A model generated the notes under the pieces. The model was not told where the DNA came from, searched no databases, and saw only the letters and a list, made by a program, of their open reading frames with translations. This document shows, piece after piece, positions 45,579 to 56,139 of a DNA stretch of 64,000 nucleotides. Source of the stretch: Malus domestica (taxonomy: Eukaryota; Streptophyta; Magnoliopsida; Rosales; Rosaceae); assembly GCF_042453785.1 (NCBI RefSeq), contig NC_091664.1, forward strand, positions 921,001 to 985,000. The letters run 5' to 3'. Position numbers and translations under genes: made by a program. Within the stretch, counting starts at the first letter, position 1. Every line of letters starts with the position of its first letter.

Positions 45579-46848
45579 TCATGGGCACTTGCACTTGGGA
45601 CGACCGGCTTCTTTCGCCTTCCAGTAGTTGTAGCAGGGACAGTTTTCCTTGTGTCCATGTGTGCCCGATGGAACACAAAGACACTTAGCGCACCATTTCT
45701 CGCAAAAGAACATGCATGGCTTCTTATGTGAAGTTGCTGAACATCGATGCTTGCATGCCTTTGGGCAATCTATCTCTGCCCAAAAAATAAAAACAAATCC
45801 ACGCACAAAACTCAACTGGTTGTAAGGAAGTTTTGGGGGATTGTAAGAGAAAACATATTTAAATAGTACGTACCTTTACTAGGAGGTGATCCGTGTCCTC
45901 CAGTCTGAAAATTTTGAAACCACATGATCAGCGATGAAATCGAACTGATCTCAATAATATTCAATACTCTCATCAGTTGATTTCTTTATAGTTTGCATAA
46001 TAGGTCGTACCCAGTGCACAAGGCTCCCGCTTTACGCAGGGTCTGGGAGAGGTGAATGTCGGCTAGCCTTACCCCCATTTATGGAGAGGCTGCTCCCAAG
46101 TCTCGAACCCGAGACCTACCGCTCATGGGCGAAAGCACTTGCCATCGCACCAAGTGCGACCTCTAATAGTTTGCATAATAATTACATAATTAATTCAGTA
46201 GATATGGACTCAAACAGAAAGGGGATCAGAAATCTTCATCATGTTTCGAAAGACTTTGTGCAAAACTGAGTACAATGGCGTTCTAGAAATTATATAGCTG
46301 ACCCCACTTAGTGGAATAATTAAGGTTTTGTTGTTGTTGTTGTTGTATGAACTACATGTAAAAAGAACTTAGTGGAATAATTAAGGCTTTGTTGTTGTTG
46401 TTGTTGTATAAACTACATGTAAAAAGAAGAAGAACGAAGAATGTCCATCGTTTGTGAAGTATGAGCTGGGTATAGAGAATAGATTAGTATGAGTGTAGGA
46501 CGCCCTTGTTGAGGTTTTATTTGTTTCGGGGTCAAACAGTAGTGCCTCCCATTGTAATCTTTAACCATGTAAAATCCCCTTATACTGACTAGGTTTCCCA
46601 AAAGACAAAAAAGAAGAACGAAGAAGCCTTACAGTTAGAGGGACGGTTGCACCAGCATTCTGATCCTCTTGAGCCTGCAGTGAAAGTGATAAATAACTCA
46701 GAAAAAATCCACTCAGCACCCAGCATAGCACAAATTAATCAACAGATGAGATATAGAGGGCTACAAGTACCAAAGCAATATCAATGGCAAAGGTCATCAA
46801 GGCTAGGATGACAAAAAGAGCAGTTGGAATCCACGAGAGTCTGGCCAT
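45579..46848 (-). CDS. GASA/snakin-type secreted cysteine-rich peptide (first tandem copy)
   Basis: Four exons on the minus strand: 46848-46771, 46674-46633, 45904-45874 and 45775-45579, all GT-AG, totalling 348 nt and 115 residues. Residues 1-26 (MARLSWIPTALFVILALMTF...) form a signal peptide. A short variable linker (AQEDQNAGATVPLT, then TGGHGSPPSK) follows, and then the GASA domain from EIDCPKACKHRC to the end. The family is secreted to the apoplast, is often gibberellin-regulated and includes antimicrobial snakins. The domain has 12 Cys, but the framework is altered. FCEKWCAKCLC has Trp where the family has the first of two adjacent Cys, and the C-terminus reads PKCKCP with one extra Cys. 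Splice sites, frame and TATA box look intact. A paralogue with the same changes is at 62760-63788. Confidence 0.93.
46004..46165 (-). mobile_element. Au-like SINE in intron 2 of the first GASA gene
   Basis: On the minus strand it shows pol III box A (TGGTGCGATGGCA) and box B (GGTTCGAGACT) and ends GTGCACTGGGTACGACC, as I recall for the plant Au SINE. A perfect 15-bp duplication ATAGTTTGCATAATA flanks it (45989-46003, 46166-46180). The equivalent site in the second GASA gene is empty. Confidence 0.88.
46296..46425. repeat. (TTG)n-tailed repeat, duplicated in tandem
   Basis: acttagtggaataattaagg plus GTT repeats and gtataaactacatgtaaaaag occurs twice here but only once in the paralogous intron (63300-63367). 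The first part, ctgaccccacttagtgg, looks like the 3' end of an older SINE/LINE. Confidence 0.7.
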
Positions 46849-46950
46849 TTTTCTTGTTTGATGGACAAATATATTCTCCAAGCTATCTTCCCTCTGAGTC
46901 TGAGATGTCGTTTGAGTTATGAGTATGCATTAAGACTTGTCCGGTGGTCG

Positions 46951-46960
46951 GTATTTATAT
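46951..46960 (-). promoter_or_regulatory. TATA box of the first GASA gene
   Basis: ATATAAATAC on the minus strand, about 105 bp upstream of the ATG at 46848. It is conserved at the same spacing in the second copy (63891-63900). Confidence 0.6.
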
Positions 46961-47524
46961 TTAGAATTTGTGTTGTGGTAGTTTTAGTGATGCTAAGATA
47001 TAGGAAATTTGGATGAATTGCACGCCATATATAATTTCCTTTGAATCAGGGAGATATGTAGTGTCAAGTTTACTGCCATTAATTAATTAAGGCCAAATCT
47101 GAGAAAATTTTGGGTTTACTAGAAAGAGTCATACATGCATGCTCTGCATGTGTCAAAGGAAGTTATTTTTCTCAGTATTACAAGGATGAGGGAGAAGCTT
47201 AGGAGTCAAAGGAGGAGTGTAGTTGTTTACCAAAAAACAAAAAGAGTGGAGTGTAAGCAGTATATTACCCTGAATTGCAAAACTAGTATTATTTATGACA
47301 AAGTGACTAATTGTGCACTATAAATAATGTCACTAAAAGAAATTGAATGAGTCTTCTAACACAAATGTCATAATTTTTTTTAATAAACAATATTATCTAC
47401 ATTAAGAGATGGGAGAGTGGACTGAACCTTACAATGAGTTAGCAATAATGTGGTTCAAATTTGCTTTTGGCGATAATCGAACCTACAAGTAAAAAGAAAT
47501 ATCACTAAACCGTAGTACATAACA
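46961..47524. other. Upstream region of the first GASA gene
   Basis: AT-rich, with a short open stretch at 47135-47323 that matches nothing recognised. The duplication boundary follows at about 47522. Confidence 0.5.
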
Positions 47525-48107
47525 TTCTAGATCGTACCACATCTACAAGCGTTAGGGAATGCTAACACTTTGACAGCAGTGGGCCGACAACATCAGAAGT
47601 TGTCAGGCCAACTCGCACTATAAACGCGTAAAACTTATGTGTTTGGCGTAAAAATATATAACGTGGTTGAAATCAGTCTTGCTCAGAAAGGCCAGCTCAT
47701 GCTAGAATTGATTGGGCTCTAAGTCGGGCGTGGTAAGACCTGACGATTGCCCTAACAATATTTGACCGGTGGAGCTTGTTTTTAGGGTTTTTGGGCAACT
47801 CTTTCCCTTTTACCTTGGTAATTTGGGCTTGTGTGGACTTGTTTTTAGACATAGATAATAGATATGATGGTTTTCATAAAGAACGATGGATAATAAAGAC
47901 TTCACATGCAAATCTGTCAATTGTGTGTAACTCAAAATTATTGTTGTATGTAATTTTTAATGTGAAATCAAGTTGTATCTTATGTTAAAAATCACTCAAA
48001 TTCGAGTGAGCCACTAATTATAGCACTTTGCAAATCAACTTCAATAGAGAAATAATCTTATGCTCATATCATCACCATCATCCTCAAGTTTCAGACTAGT
48101 GTGTTGT
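47525..48107. repeat. Segment X', second copy of the GASA-unit 3' flank
   Basis: Direct repeat of 44088-44665. It is interrupted at actagtgtgt (48107) by the large insertion and continues as the second GASA unit at 61868. Confidence 0.85.
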
Positions 48108-48156
48108 TGGAAAAAGCTTTGGAAAAAGCTGCTATATATTTTATTATAAACTATTA

Positions 48157-49277
48157 GGGTAAATTACATAATAGTCCATCAGGTTTGAGGACTATTACAA
48201 CCTCATACAACATCTTTAAAATATTTCACTTTCATACCTCACATATTATTTTATTTCAATATAATACATCCATTACATTTTCCATCCATTAATCTGTTAA
48301 GCGGTGACGTGGCTGTCACATTTGTGCCACGTGTCTGCCAAATGTGTGCCACGTGGTAAAAAAAATTTAATTTTTTTTAAACCTGAATTTTCTAAATTAA
48401 AAAAAAAAAAAAAACCGATCCCATCTCCCCGTAAACCCCCCTCCCCCCACCACCACAAACCGAACCCAGATCCTTTTAAATACAAAAAAATGAAAAATAA
48501 AAACAAAACCCATCTCCCCATAAGCCTTCCCCCTACCCATCCCATCTTCCCGTAACCCTCCTCGCTCCCCGGGGACCCAGCTCACCCACAACCCGACCCT
48601 CACCCCTTTATCCATTCTCTCATCTACAACCCCACCCACCCTTTCCTACTCTCTGCAACTCACTCACACTCACCTTTCTCTCCCATTGGAACCCTACAAG
48701 TCGGTGAGTCGGTCGGCACCGACAACGAGGTATGTATTTAATTTTTTCCTTCAAATTTTGAAATTTTTTCGATGCTTGGTTGATAGTGGAGTTAGGTTTG
48801 CTAAGGGTGGGTGGGGTTGCAGATGAGAGAAGGGAGAAAAGGGGTGGGGGTGAAGAGGAGAAAGGGATTGGGGAAGGTGGGGGTGGGGTGGGGGTTTGTT
48901 GGGTTTTTTGATGGAAGGAGAGGTGAAGAGAGTGGAAGAGAGAAAGGTGGGTCGGGGGGGGGGGGGGGGAAGGGGGTAAGGTTTTTGGGTTTATTTGCGA
49001 GGGTGGGGGGTTGCGGGAGTTGGTTTTCAGTTTTTTTTTTTTTTTTTTTTTTAAGATTCAGGTGGTTTTTTTTTATAATTAAAAAATTATATTTTTTGCC
49101 GCATGGTGTGCCATGTTGGCAGCCACGTCAGCACTTAACGGATCAATGGATGGAAAATGTAACTGATGTATTATATTGAAATAAAATAGTACGTGAGGTA
49201 TGAAAGTGAAATGTTTTAAAGATGTTGTATAAGGTTGTAATAGACCTCAAACTTAAGGGGTACTATGTAATTTACCC
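48157..49277. mobile_element. MULE-type TIR element (1121 bp)
   Basis: Long terminal inverted repeats starting GGGTAAATTACATA, with a perfect 9-bp duplication AAACTATTA (48148-48156, 49278-49286). The interior is C-rich on the left (48415-48660) and G-rich on the right (48800-49010, with a run of Gs), giving spurious open frames. No transposase. Confidence 0.9.
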
Positions 49278-49599
49278 AAACTATTAATAATACACAATAA
49301 AATCTCTACAAATGCAAGAAGAACAAGGAATAGAAGAATCTTAAGAGATCGAGGTTAGAATTTGATTCTATAGCCTTAAGACAAGATTGCCCCTCAGTGG
49401 TGCCTCAAGGTAAATGTCTCCTAGGATACAACGATCTTTCTCTTTGTGGAAGTAGCACTCCAATCCACAAAGAACAACGAACCAAAAGTGTGAAACTCAC
49501 TTTATCAGATACTAAACTACTCTAATTTCTAATTGATTTCTGGATGCAAAACTATGTCTAAAATGCTTGACTTGGTAGTCTATTTATAGGTATGGACAT

Positions 49600-51611
49600 T
49601 GTAATATCCTGAAAAAAAAATTAAATTAAGTATATGAAATTGATATTCATATTTATGAATATGTGGGCAAAGTAGGGAAATGAATCACTAAATGGTTAAG
49701 AATATTTCAGTGGGGCAATGTGAAATCCCGTTCATGATTTTGATTATTAAATTAAATATTTTGTAGTCATATTAGTGGTTACAACGTATTTATATTTACG
49801 GCAGATATTTGTTCGATAAGTGAAAAGACAAAAATGTCCTAGTTGGCTCAATGTAATTATACGAGAACATATTTTATCCTCACATAGTTTATCATATTCT
49901 TGATATATTTGGATAGAGGACAATCCTACGAGCGCATAGGCAAAAACATTTCGTCTATTGGAACGAGAAACGAAAAGTTACGGATGTTAGAAGTTCTTAA
50001 ATAAAATAGAAATTTAATATTTTTGGGTTCCCATTAAATTGGGAAGGGACCAATTAGGAAAAAAAAGAAATAAAAAGAAAAGGGAGGAGGAGGATGGACG
50101 AACGGGGAGAGGGGAAAGAAGAAAAAAAAAAGAAACGAAAAAAAGGAAGAAGGAAGAATGAGAGGGGCTGCCCAATCGGGGAGAAAGAGAAGAGGGAGGG
50201 ACCAATGACAAATAGGAGAAAGGAGAGAAATGAGAGGAAAGAAAAGGAGAGGAACCGGAAGGGGGTAATAACCCAACCAAACCAGGTCATCCCTTGACTT
50301 GCGGCCCGACTCGGCGAAAGTCATGGTTTCCGTTGCCTTTTCAGGCGATTTTTACAGCGATTAGAAGCCACACATCACCTAGAATTGACCTAGCACCCCT
50401 TCCTCTTCCAATTTCATAAAAAAAAGGGAGTTAAATTGGTTTGATTTCGTGATAAACTCACCGCCGAGTTCGTGGGGTGTACGGCTAAAATCCTCCATTT
50501 TTTAAGGTAGTACAGTCAACCACCACCATCAAACTACTCCTCATGAGGTCTGGAACAATGCTCAAACAACTATAGGGGTGGCGGAGCACCAGAGGTGACG
50601 GATCGAAGCCACCAATTTCTAAGGTTTACGGTGAGTTCGAGTGAAATTGGGGCCTTTCTCGGCCAAATTGGCATTGGTCACAGGTATGAAACTTGCTCTA
50701 CTAATTAAGGTATACAATTCTATAAAATCTTATATTTTTAGGAGTTAGTTGAATTTTCCGGCGAGTCAGGGCAGCTGGCCGCCGTGTGTGGCAGCACTTG
50801 GGCCGAGGCACCCCCTGACCACCCTAAGCTAAATTTTGATGCCATGATTCCAAATTTGACATCCAATTAATGAAAATCCATTGTTTGAGTATAATTTCGT
50901 TAAGGTTCAACACTTGAATATTATAGCAATTGATGATCCGACCGTTGGATCATCACCAAACTTTGATCCGTTATAGTACATAATATTTGAGACCATAGAA
51001 ACATACGGATCAGGAATCTAATGTACGAATCTTCCCGAATTGGATTTGTAAGTTTGTAAAATAAAACATTAACCGCCACTAAAAATTTTGATTGGTAGAG
51101 ATCCGACCGTCGGATCATGGTAAGATTTTAGTATGATGTTCTATGAGCATAATGATGACATTAGGAAGTTACGGATCCAAAATCGGATGTGCGGATCTTC
51201 CGAATCGAATTACGGAGAGTTGTGGACCCTACCATTGACCGAGAGTTGACTTTTGGTCAACATGTCTCAAAACGTTCTAAATACTAAAATTAGTACTACA
51301 AGAGACTAACTGAAGTCTAGTAGGCCTACATTGGTTAGAGAGTGACTTGAATATTTTTGGAAATGAATTGTGAACTCCGATTGGCTTAATCCATCAAAAG
51401 AGTACGTAAGTAGTCTAACGAGAAGTTAGATGCAACCATAAAATAAACGAGAAGTTAGATGCAGCCATAAAATAAACGAGATTAAATTTTAGTGGAAAAT
51501 CATCAAAGAAATAAATGTTTGAATGGTTGTTAACCTAAAGGGTAACAATCACATTTTTGGCCTACCATTAAATGTATTCCTGAAAAAAAATTGGCGGGGC
51601 GGGGTGTTACA
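49600..51611. repeat. Solo LTR, probably Ty3/gypsy chromovirus type (2012 bp)
   Basis: Starts TGTAATATCCTG and ends GGGGTGTTACA, flanked by the 5-bp duplication GACAT (49595-49599, 51612-51616). No internal coding domain remains, so it is a solo LTR. It includes an AG/GA-rich tract (50060-50260). Confidence 0.8.
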
Positions 51612-51900
51612 GACATGCCTCATTTCCAAAGGTTGCATCTGTTTCCAATAGACAAAGGATGCAACATTTGTTCAAAGTTGCGTCTGCTTCCAAAAGATAA
51701 AGGTTGCGTCCGCTTTTCTAAAAGACAAAGGATGCAACCTTTGTTCAAAGTTGCATTTGTTTCCAAAAAGCTGCAACCTTTGTTCAAACATATATAACCT
51801 TGTGAAAAGCTGCCGATCAAAACCCATCCTAAGACCACTTTAAAAGGAACAATTGCATACTGCAATATATAGGTAATTCAAGACTAACCCCGTTTTCCAT

Positions 51901-52724
51901 TAGGGGTGGGCACTTAGAACCGAAAACCGAAATCGAAACACGAACCAAATCGAACCGCACCGAACGGTTTGGTTTTGTGGTTTTGAAACGGTTTCAGTTT
52001 TGAAACCAAACCGCAACATAGAAAACGGTTTGGTTTCTGTTTTGGCTTTTGAAAACCTCACCAAAACCGAACCGCACCGCAAATATTAATAAACATTTAA
52101 TTAAATGTCCATATTATATTTCATGTTTTAATTGGTTGTTTGTTAGAATCCATACACTTAGTATAGGACTCAACCACACAAGAATATCATCATTCATCAC
52201 TTTCTTTCGATCATTAACTTGAAGGACCTTTGTTATTTTATACCATCACACACACATATATGTACAAGGGTGGACTAATCTTGTTATCAAGAGTCGAACA
52301 ATGATCTAATAAAGTCCACTCATTTGAAGCATGATATCACATACTCTAGTATCAAAGTTTCGCTCATGTTTAATGAATTCAAATTTATTGAACTTGTTTT
52401 ATGACAAACATTGTAAGGGACACCCTTTTGTTGCACAAACATGTTTTAACATCACAACTACATGCAACATGCTAATTGTTTACATAACAAATGTCTTTTT
52501 CCTATTGCTATTGGGAAATGCTTATTAATATGTTAAATTGCAAATTGTACATTTTTTCCTAAAAACCAAACCGAAACCGTTTGAAACCACACCGAACCGA
52601 ACCAAACGGTTTGATTTCATTTCGATTTTAGCTTCAAAACCGCACCAAACCGAACCGCAAAAAATTTCGATTTCGGTTTCAGTTTTACTCAAAACCGCAC
52701 CGAACCAAACTGTGCCCACCCCTA
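51901..52724. mobile_element. Non-autonomous hAT element (824 bp)
   Basis: Ends TAGGGGTGGGCA and the reverse complement, the classic hAT terminus, with 8-bp flanks TTTTCCAT and TTTTCCAC. Subterminal repeats of the aaccgaaccgcaccgaac type lie at both ends. No transposase. Confidence 0.88.
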
Positions 52725-52804
52725 TTTTCCACTTTAATTTTCTTGGCTTGAATATTTAACATTTAAATATTAATAATACTAATATTTAAATTATTAAATT
52801 TCTA

Positions 52805-54270
52805 ACAATCCCCACATGAATGAAAATTAATAAAATTTAATGCAAATGAAGATGCAGACATTTAGAGAGAGTTTGATTGGACAAATACCGTATAGGGAGA
52901 TGTAGTTTTTGGCTTTAAACCTTCCTTAGTGAAATATTATCGTATTTACTAGCTAATCAGTGAATGCAATGTCTTGAACTGCTCAGCCGTTAATGTAAAC
53001 CAAGACAATAATATTCACACGGTATTCCTCCGAACACATATGATTCTACGGTTGTGTTCATTTTGGCCCTGAACAATTCCCGGTAATCCTGAGTGCTTTA
53101 GAGAATTCAGCCTTATAATTCTCATAGAAATGGCCACTTTTCACACTCATGTAGGTAATATTCCATTAAGAGTATCCTGCACAATACCCCACTTGTTACT
53201 TCCAAGTATTGGAATCATTAAACGCAAAATTTATCCTAAATACGCTGCGAATAGCACTATTTCATCATAGGACATGGGTAGGAGATTATCTCCACAGTGC
53301 TCCCATTGAATCATCCACAATTCAGTTGTCCCTTTGAACCTAGATCTTGGAATCTCCAGTCATCTAGGTTGTGTTGTCATTATGGCGATTCTTAAAAACG
53401 TAGACTTTTAACCCATTCCCCTCGATGATACAACTTACTCTCTAGTCAAGCCTTTAAAAATTGGTACCACTAGGTTGACTACTCATTATATGGCCATCAC
53501 AAATTTTATATCCCAGAAATAGATAAGCTACCCCCACAATTCTTCGATAATTGTGGTTAATTTTAACGTCATCGTTAAACCGATCACCTTTTTTTTATTA
53601 TTTTTTTTCTTTAAGAAGTAGGAAACAACTAAGATAGACCTTATATATCTATCTTCTTAGGCCTTCATGCCTCACTAGCCATTATGGGAAAAACACTTCT
53701 TGGCTTTTATCCTTTCCCTTCTTATGACTAACATGCATGACCATTCATATACTTACTTAATAAGCATCATCATGTCTAATACATTTTTTTTTACGAATAT
53801 CCCACGTTTTAATGTCTAGTCTTTTCCTTTCCAAATACCAAATGTTTTGACTTAAAACGTCACTTTTATTGTCACAATAGAATGCCAAATTGATTTCTTT
53901 ATGAATAATCATGAGTCGGGGAAAACTCACTTCGCAGTGACATATCATATATCACACTGACCTTTGGATAGTCATGTATGTTCATATGTTTAAAACAAGA
54001 AAGGTTGTGTTCTTAAATCACAATAATTTGTAAAACAACGAAAACCTGAAGGATCACATCCTCATTGCCACACTATCTTTATACCGGTTCAAAAGGAATT
54101 GATTCAGTGATTACCCACTAGGTTGGTAGCCAACCTTTCATTGCAATGCAACCGATGTACATAGCACAACCATTCAGACAGCCAAATGTAATAACAGCAT
54201 ATGTAGAAATCTCAAAGCAATATCCGAGATCGAACAACAAACATGAATAAAATGCCTTTACTGTAAATGA
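52805..54270 (-). pseudogene. 3' part of a minus-strand copia element (RNase H remnant and 3' non-coding region)
   Basis: A minus-strand stretch at 53948-53757 reads INLAFYCDNKSDVLSQN, resembling the copia RNase H end (CDNQAA type). Near 53450-53395 a broken FKGLTRE / VVSSRGMG sequence matches the usual end of copia pol (LTKGL...SRGMGLK) but with stops. A purine-rich tract abuts the LTR at 52805. The upstream part of this element was separated by the insertion at 54271. Confidence 0.6.
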
Positions 54271-54285
54271 TGTAGGCTATTTCAA

Positions 54286-54323
<38 letters not shown>

Positions 54324-54835
54324 AGTGTTATTGGCACTTCAAAAATCTCATTCTACACTCCTCACAAGTGTATTTTTCTTTCCAAATATATAAAGTTTGG
54401 AGTGTAGAATGAGATTTTTGAAGTGCCAATAACAATTCCCTATATATAATAGGCATATGTATATGCGTGCGTTTTGTATTGGCAAAAAAGAGTTGGGTTC
54501 TTTGCCCAATACATCTCTTCAATTTGAAGCATTGCAACTTTTCGTTGTTGCTACAGACATACCCATTGACTGGGTATCTGACCGTATGCTCTATAACATA
54601 TATGACCTTTGGGTAATTGGTGCTTTGTATCAGATATGTCCATTGACTATACTGCTGCAATAAGTTGTATCTCATGGTGAAAAGGCATACTCAAATTGAA
54701 TGATGTGTCTAACGGGTGCAATACTCTTTATATATTGGTAACATTGGCAGAATAGAAGATTCATTCAGAAATTTGTTGTCTACAAAATTTCCTTGCTCTC
54801 TCTTCTCTCTCTTCTCTCTCCATCACATTCATACA
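54271..54835 (+). repeat. Truncated 5' LTR of the plus-strand copia element
   Basis: Aligns with 60004-60410 but carries a (TA)n expansion (54285-54320) and an inserted MITE (54321-54440) that the 3' LTR lacks. Confidence 0.75.
54321..54440. mobile_element. MITE inserted in the copia 5' LTR
   Basis: Same family as 41175-41295: GGGAGTGTTATTGGCACTTC and its mirror. The flanks are TATATATA on both sides (54313-54320, 54441-54448). It is absent from the 3' LTR, so it landed after the copia insertion. Confidence 0.88.
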
Positions 54836-54856
54836 ATTTCTTTATGTCGTATATGT

Positions 54857-56135
54857 GTTGGACCCGAAATTGGAGCTTATTCGTGAACCAAGTGACAAAG
54901 ACTCGAACAAAATAGTTGCCGATTGAAAGAAGCGAGAAAAAGATGAATTGGTCTGTCGAGGACACATATTGGGCACATTATCTGATCACTTATATGACAT
55001 GTACGCACACATTTAATCTCTAAAAGAAATTTGGGAAGCACTTGAACACAAGTATACTACGGAGAAAATAGGTACCGATAAATTTTTAATGTTCAAATAT
55101 TATGAGTTCACTATGTTTGATAACAAATTCATCTTAGACCAAGTTCATGAATTATTAGTCTTGGTCTCAAAACTTCGTGAACTTAAAATAGTTATTCCAG
55201 ATCCTATGATAGTTGGGGCTATTATGGCAAAATTACCCCAAACATGGAATAACTATAGAAAGAAACTTCTACACAAGGTCTAAAATATCGATGATATCGG
55301 AAATATCGGTAGTCCAAAAACACGAAAATTTCGATGGAAATATCGGGATATTATCGACATCGATAAAAATTGAATAAAAACCACGGAAATTGTAAGAAAA
55401 ACTTGGAAATTTTTATTGAAACTTTGCAGGGTGTTTATTTAGTCAATTATCTGTTAGTTTATCACAAAAAATTGGAAGGAAATGCATTGCATGATGGATT
55501 TAACTTATTTAAGTTGATTATATAGCAAGCTGACAAACATTGTGAGTGTAGAAAATATGTAGTAATTAATGAAAGAAATTTAAACACACCATAATCATTT
55601 ATATATAATGAATTAGTACAATATTTTATACTTTATACATTGCATGGTAAGATACATGAGTGAGTTAGTTCCACATAGAGTTCCTATCAAAGTCTAAAAT
55701 ATCGATGATATCGGAAATATCGGTAGTCCAAAAACACGGAAATTTCGATGGAAATATCGGGATAATATCGATATTTTAGACCTTGTTTCTACACATGGTG
55801 GAAGATATTAGTTTGGAGGATTTGCAAAAGGGTATTCAAATTGAAGAGGAAACTCGAAATCATGATAAGAATTATGCAAATCAAGATTCCTCCAAAGTTC
55901 ACATTGTCGAAGGAAACAAATACAAAAAAGCTTCAAAGTCAAATTTGACAAAGGGAAGTTTAAGAAGACCAATTCCAACAACAATTAAAAGAATGCAAAT
56001 GATGTTTGTTACCATTGTGGAAAGAAATGCCATTATCTTCGTGATTGTAGACACAGAAAAGCAAGTGAGGAATATGCTAATAAGACCAATAGCGCAAATA
56101 TGGTGGAAAATTCCAGAATTGATAACATTGTTGCA
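54857..56135 (+). pseudogene. copia gag with zinc knuckle, interrupted by a TIR element
   Basis: A degenerate start is followed by KFLMFKYYEFTMFDNKFILD and PDPMIVGAIMAKLPQTWNNY (capsid-like UBN2 region, to 55266). After the insertion at 55276-55786 it resumes with VEDISLEDLQKGIQIEEETR. A Lys-rich linker leads, in a shifted frame, to a CCHC zinc knuckle (CYHCGKKCHYLRDC, about 56007-56048). Several stops precede 55040. Confidence 0.75.
55276..55786. mobile_element. TIR element inside copia gag (511 bp)
   Basis: Ends AGGTCTAAAATATCGAT and ATCGATATTTTAGACCT, with the 9-bp duplication TTCTACACA (55267-55275, 55787-55795). About 85 bp (tctaaaatatcgatgatatc and onward) occurs as a direct repeat at both ends (55279 and 55693), besides the inverted ends. 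Confidence 0.85.
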
Positions 56136-56139
56136 ATGA

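Larger units (their letters stand above)
48108..52804 (-). repeat. 3' LTR of a minus-strand copia element, expanded by three insertions
   Basis: On the minus strand it starts TGTTAGAAATTTAAT directly after a purine-rich ATGTGGGGAT tract (52805 and up) and ends TTTTTCCAACA at 48108. TATA-like CCTATAAATAG is at about 49580. Removing the MULE-type element, the solo LTR and the hAT element leaves roughly 740 bp, a normal copia LTR length. Confidence 0.7.

Noticed and set aside
45476..45731. Overlapping open frames on both strands around the last GASA exon
   Set aside because: Shadows of the GASA exon; only the frame with the 12-Cys domain has matching splice junctions.
46004..46165. tRNA gene suggested by box A and box B motifs
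   Set aside because: No cloverleaf; the unit has a 15-bp target duplication and a SINE 3' end, so the boxes are the pol III promoter of a SINE.
48304..49179. Open frames of 80-122 residues in C-rich and G-rich DNA
   Set aside because: Low-complexity interior of the MULE-type element; no domain and biased composition on both strands.
50014..50324. Ser/Phe-rich minus-strand frames
   Set aside because: Mirror of an AG-rich tract within the solo LTR.
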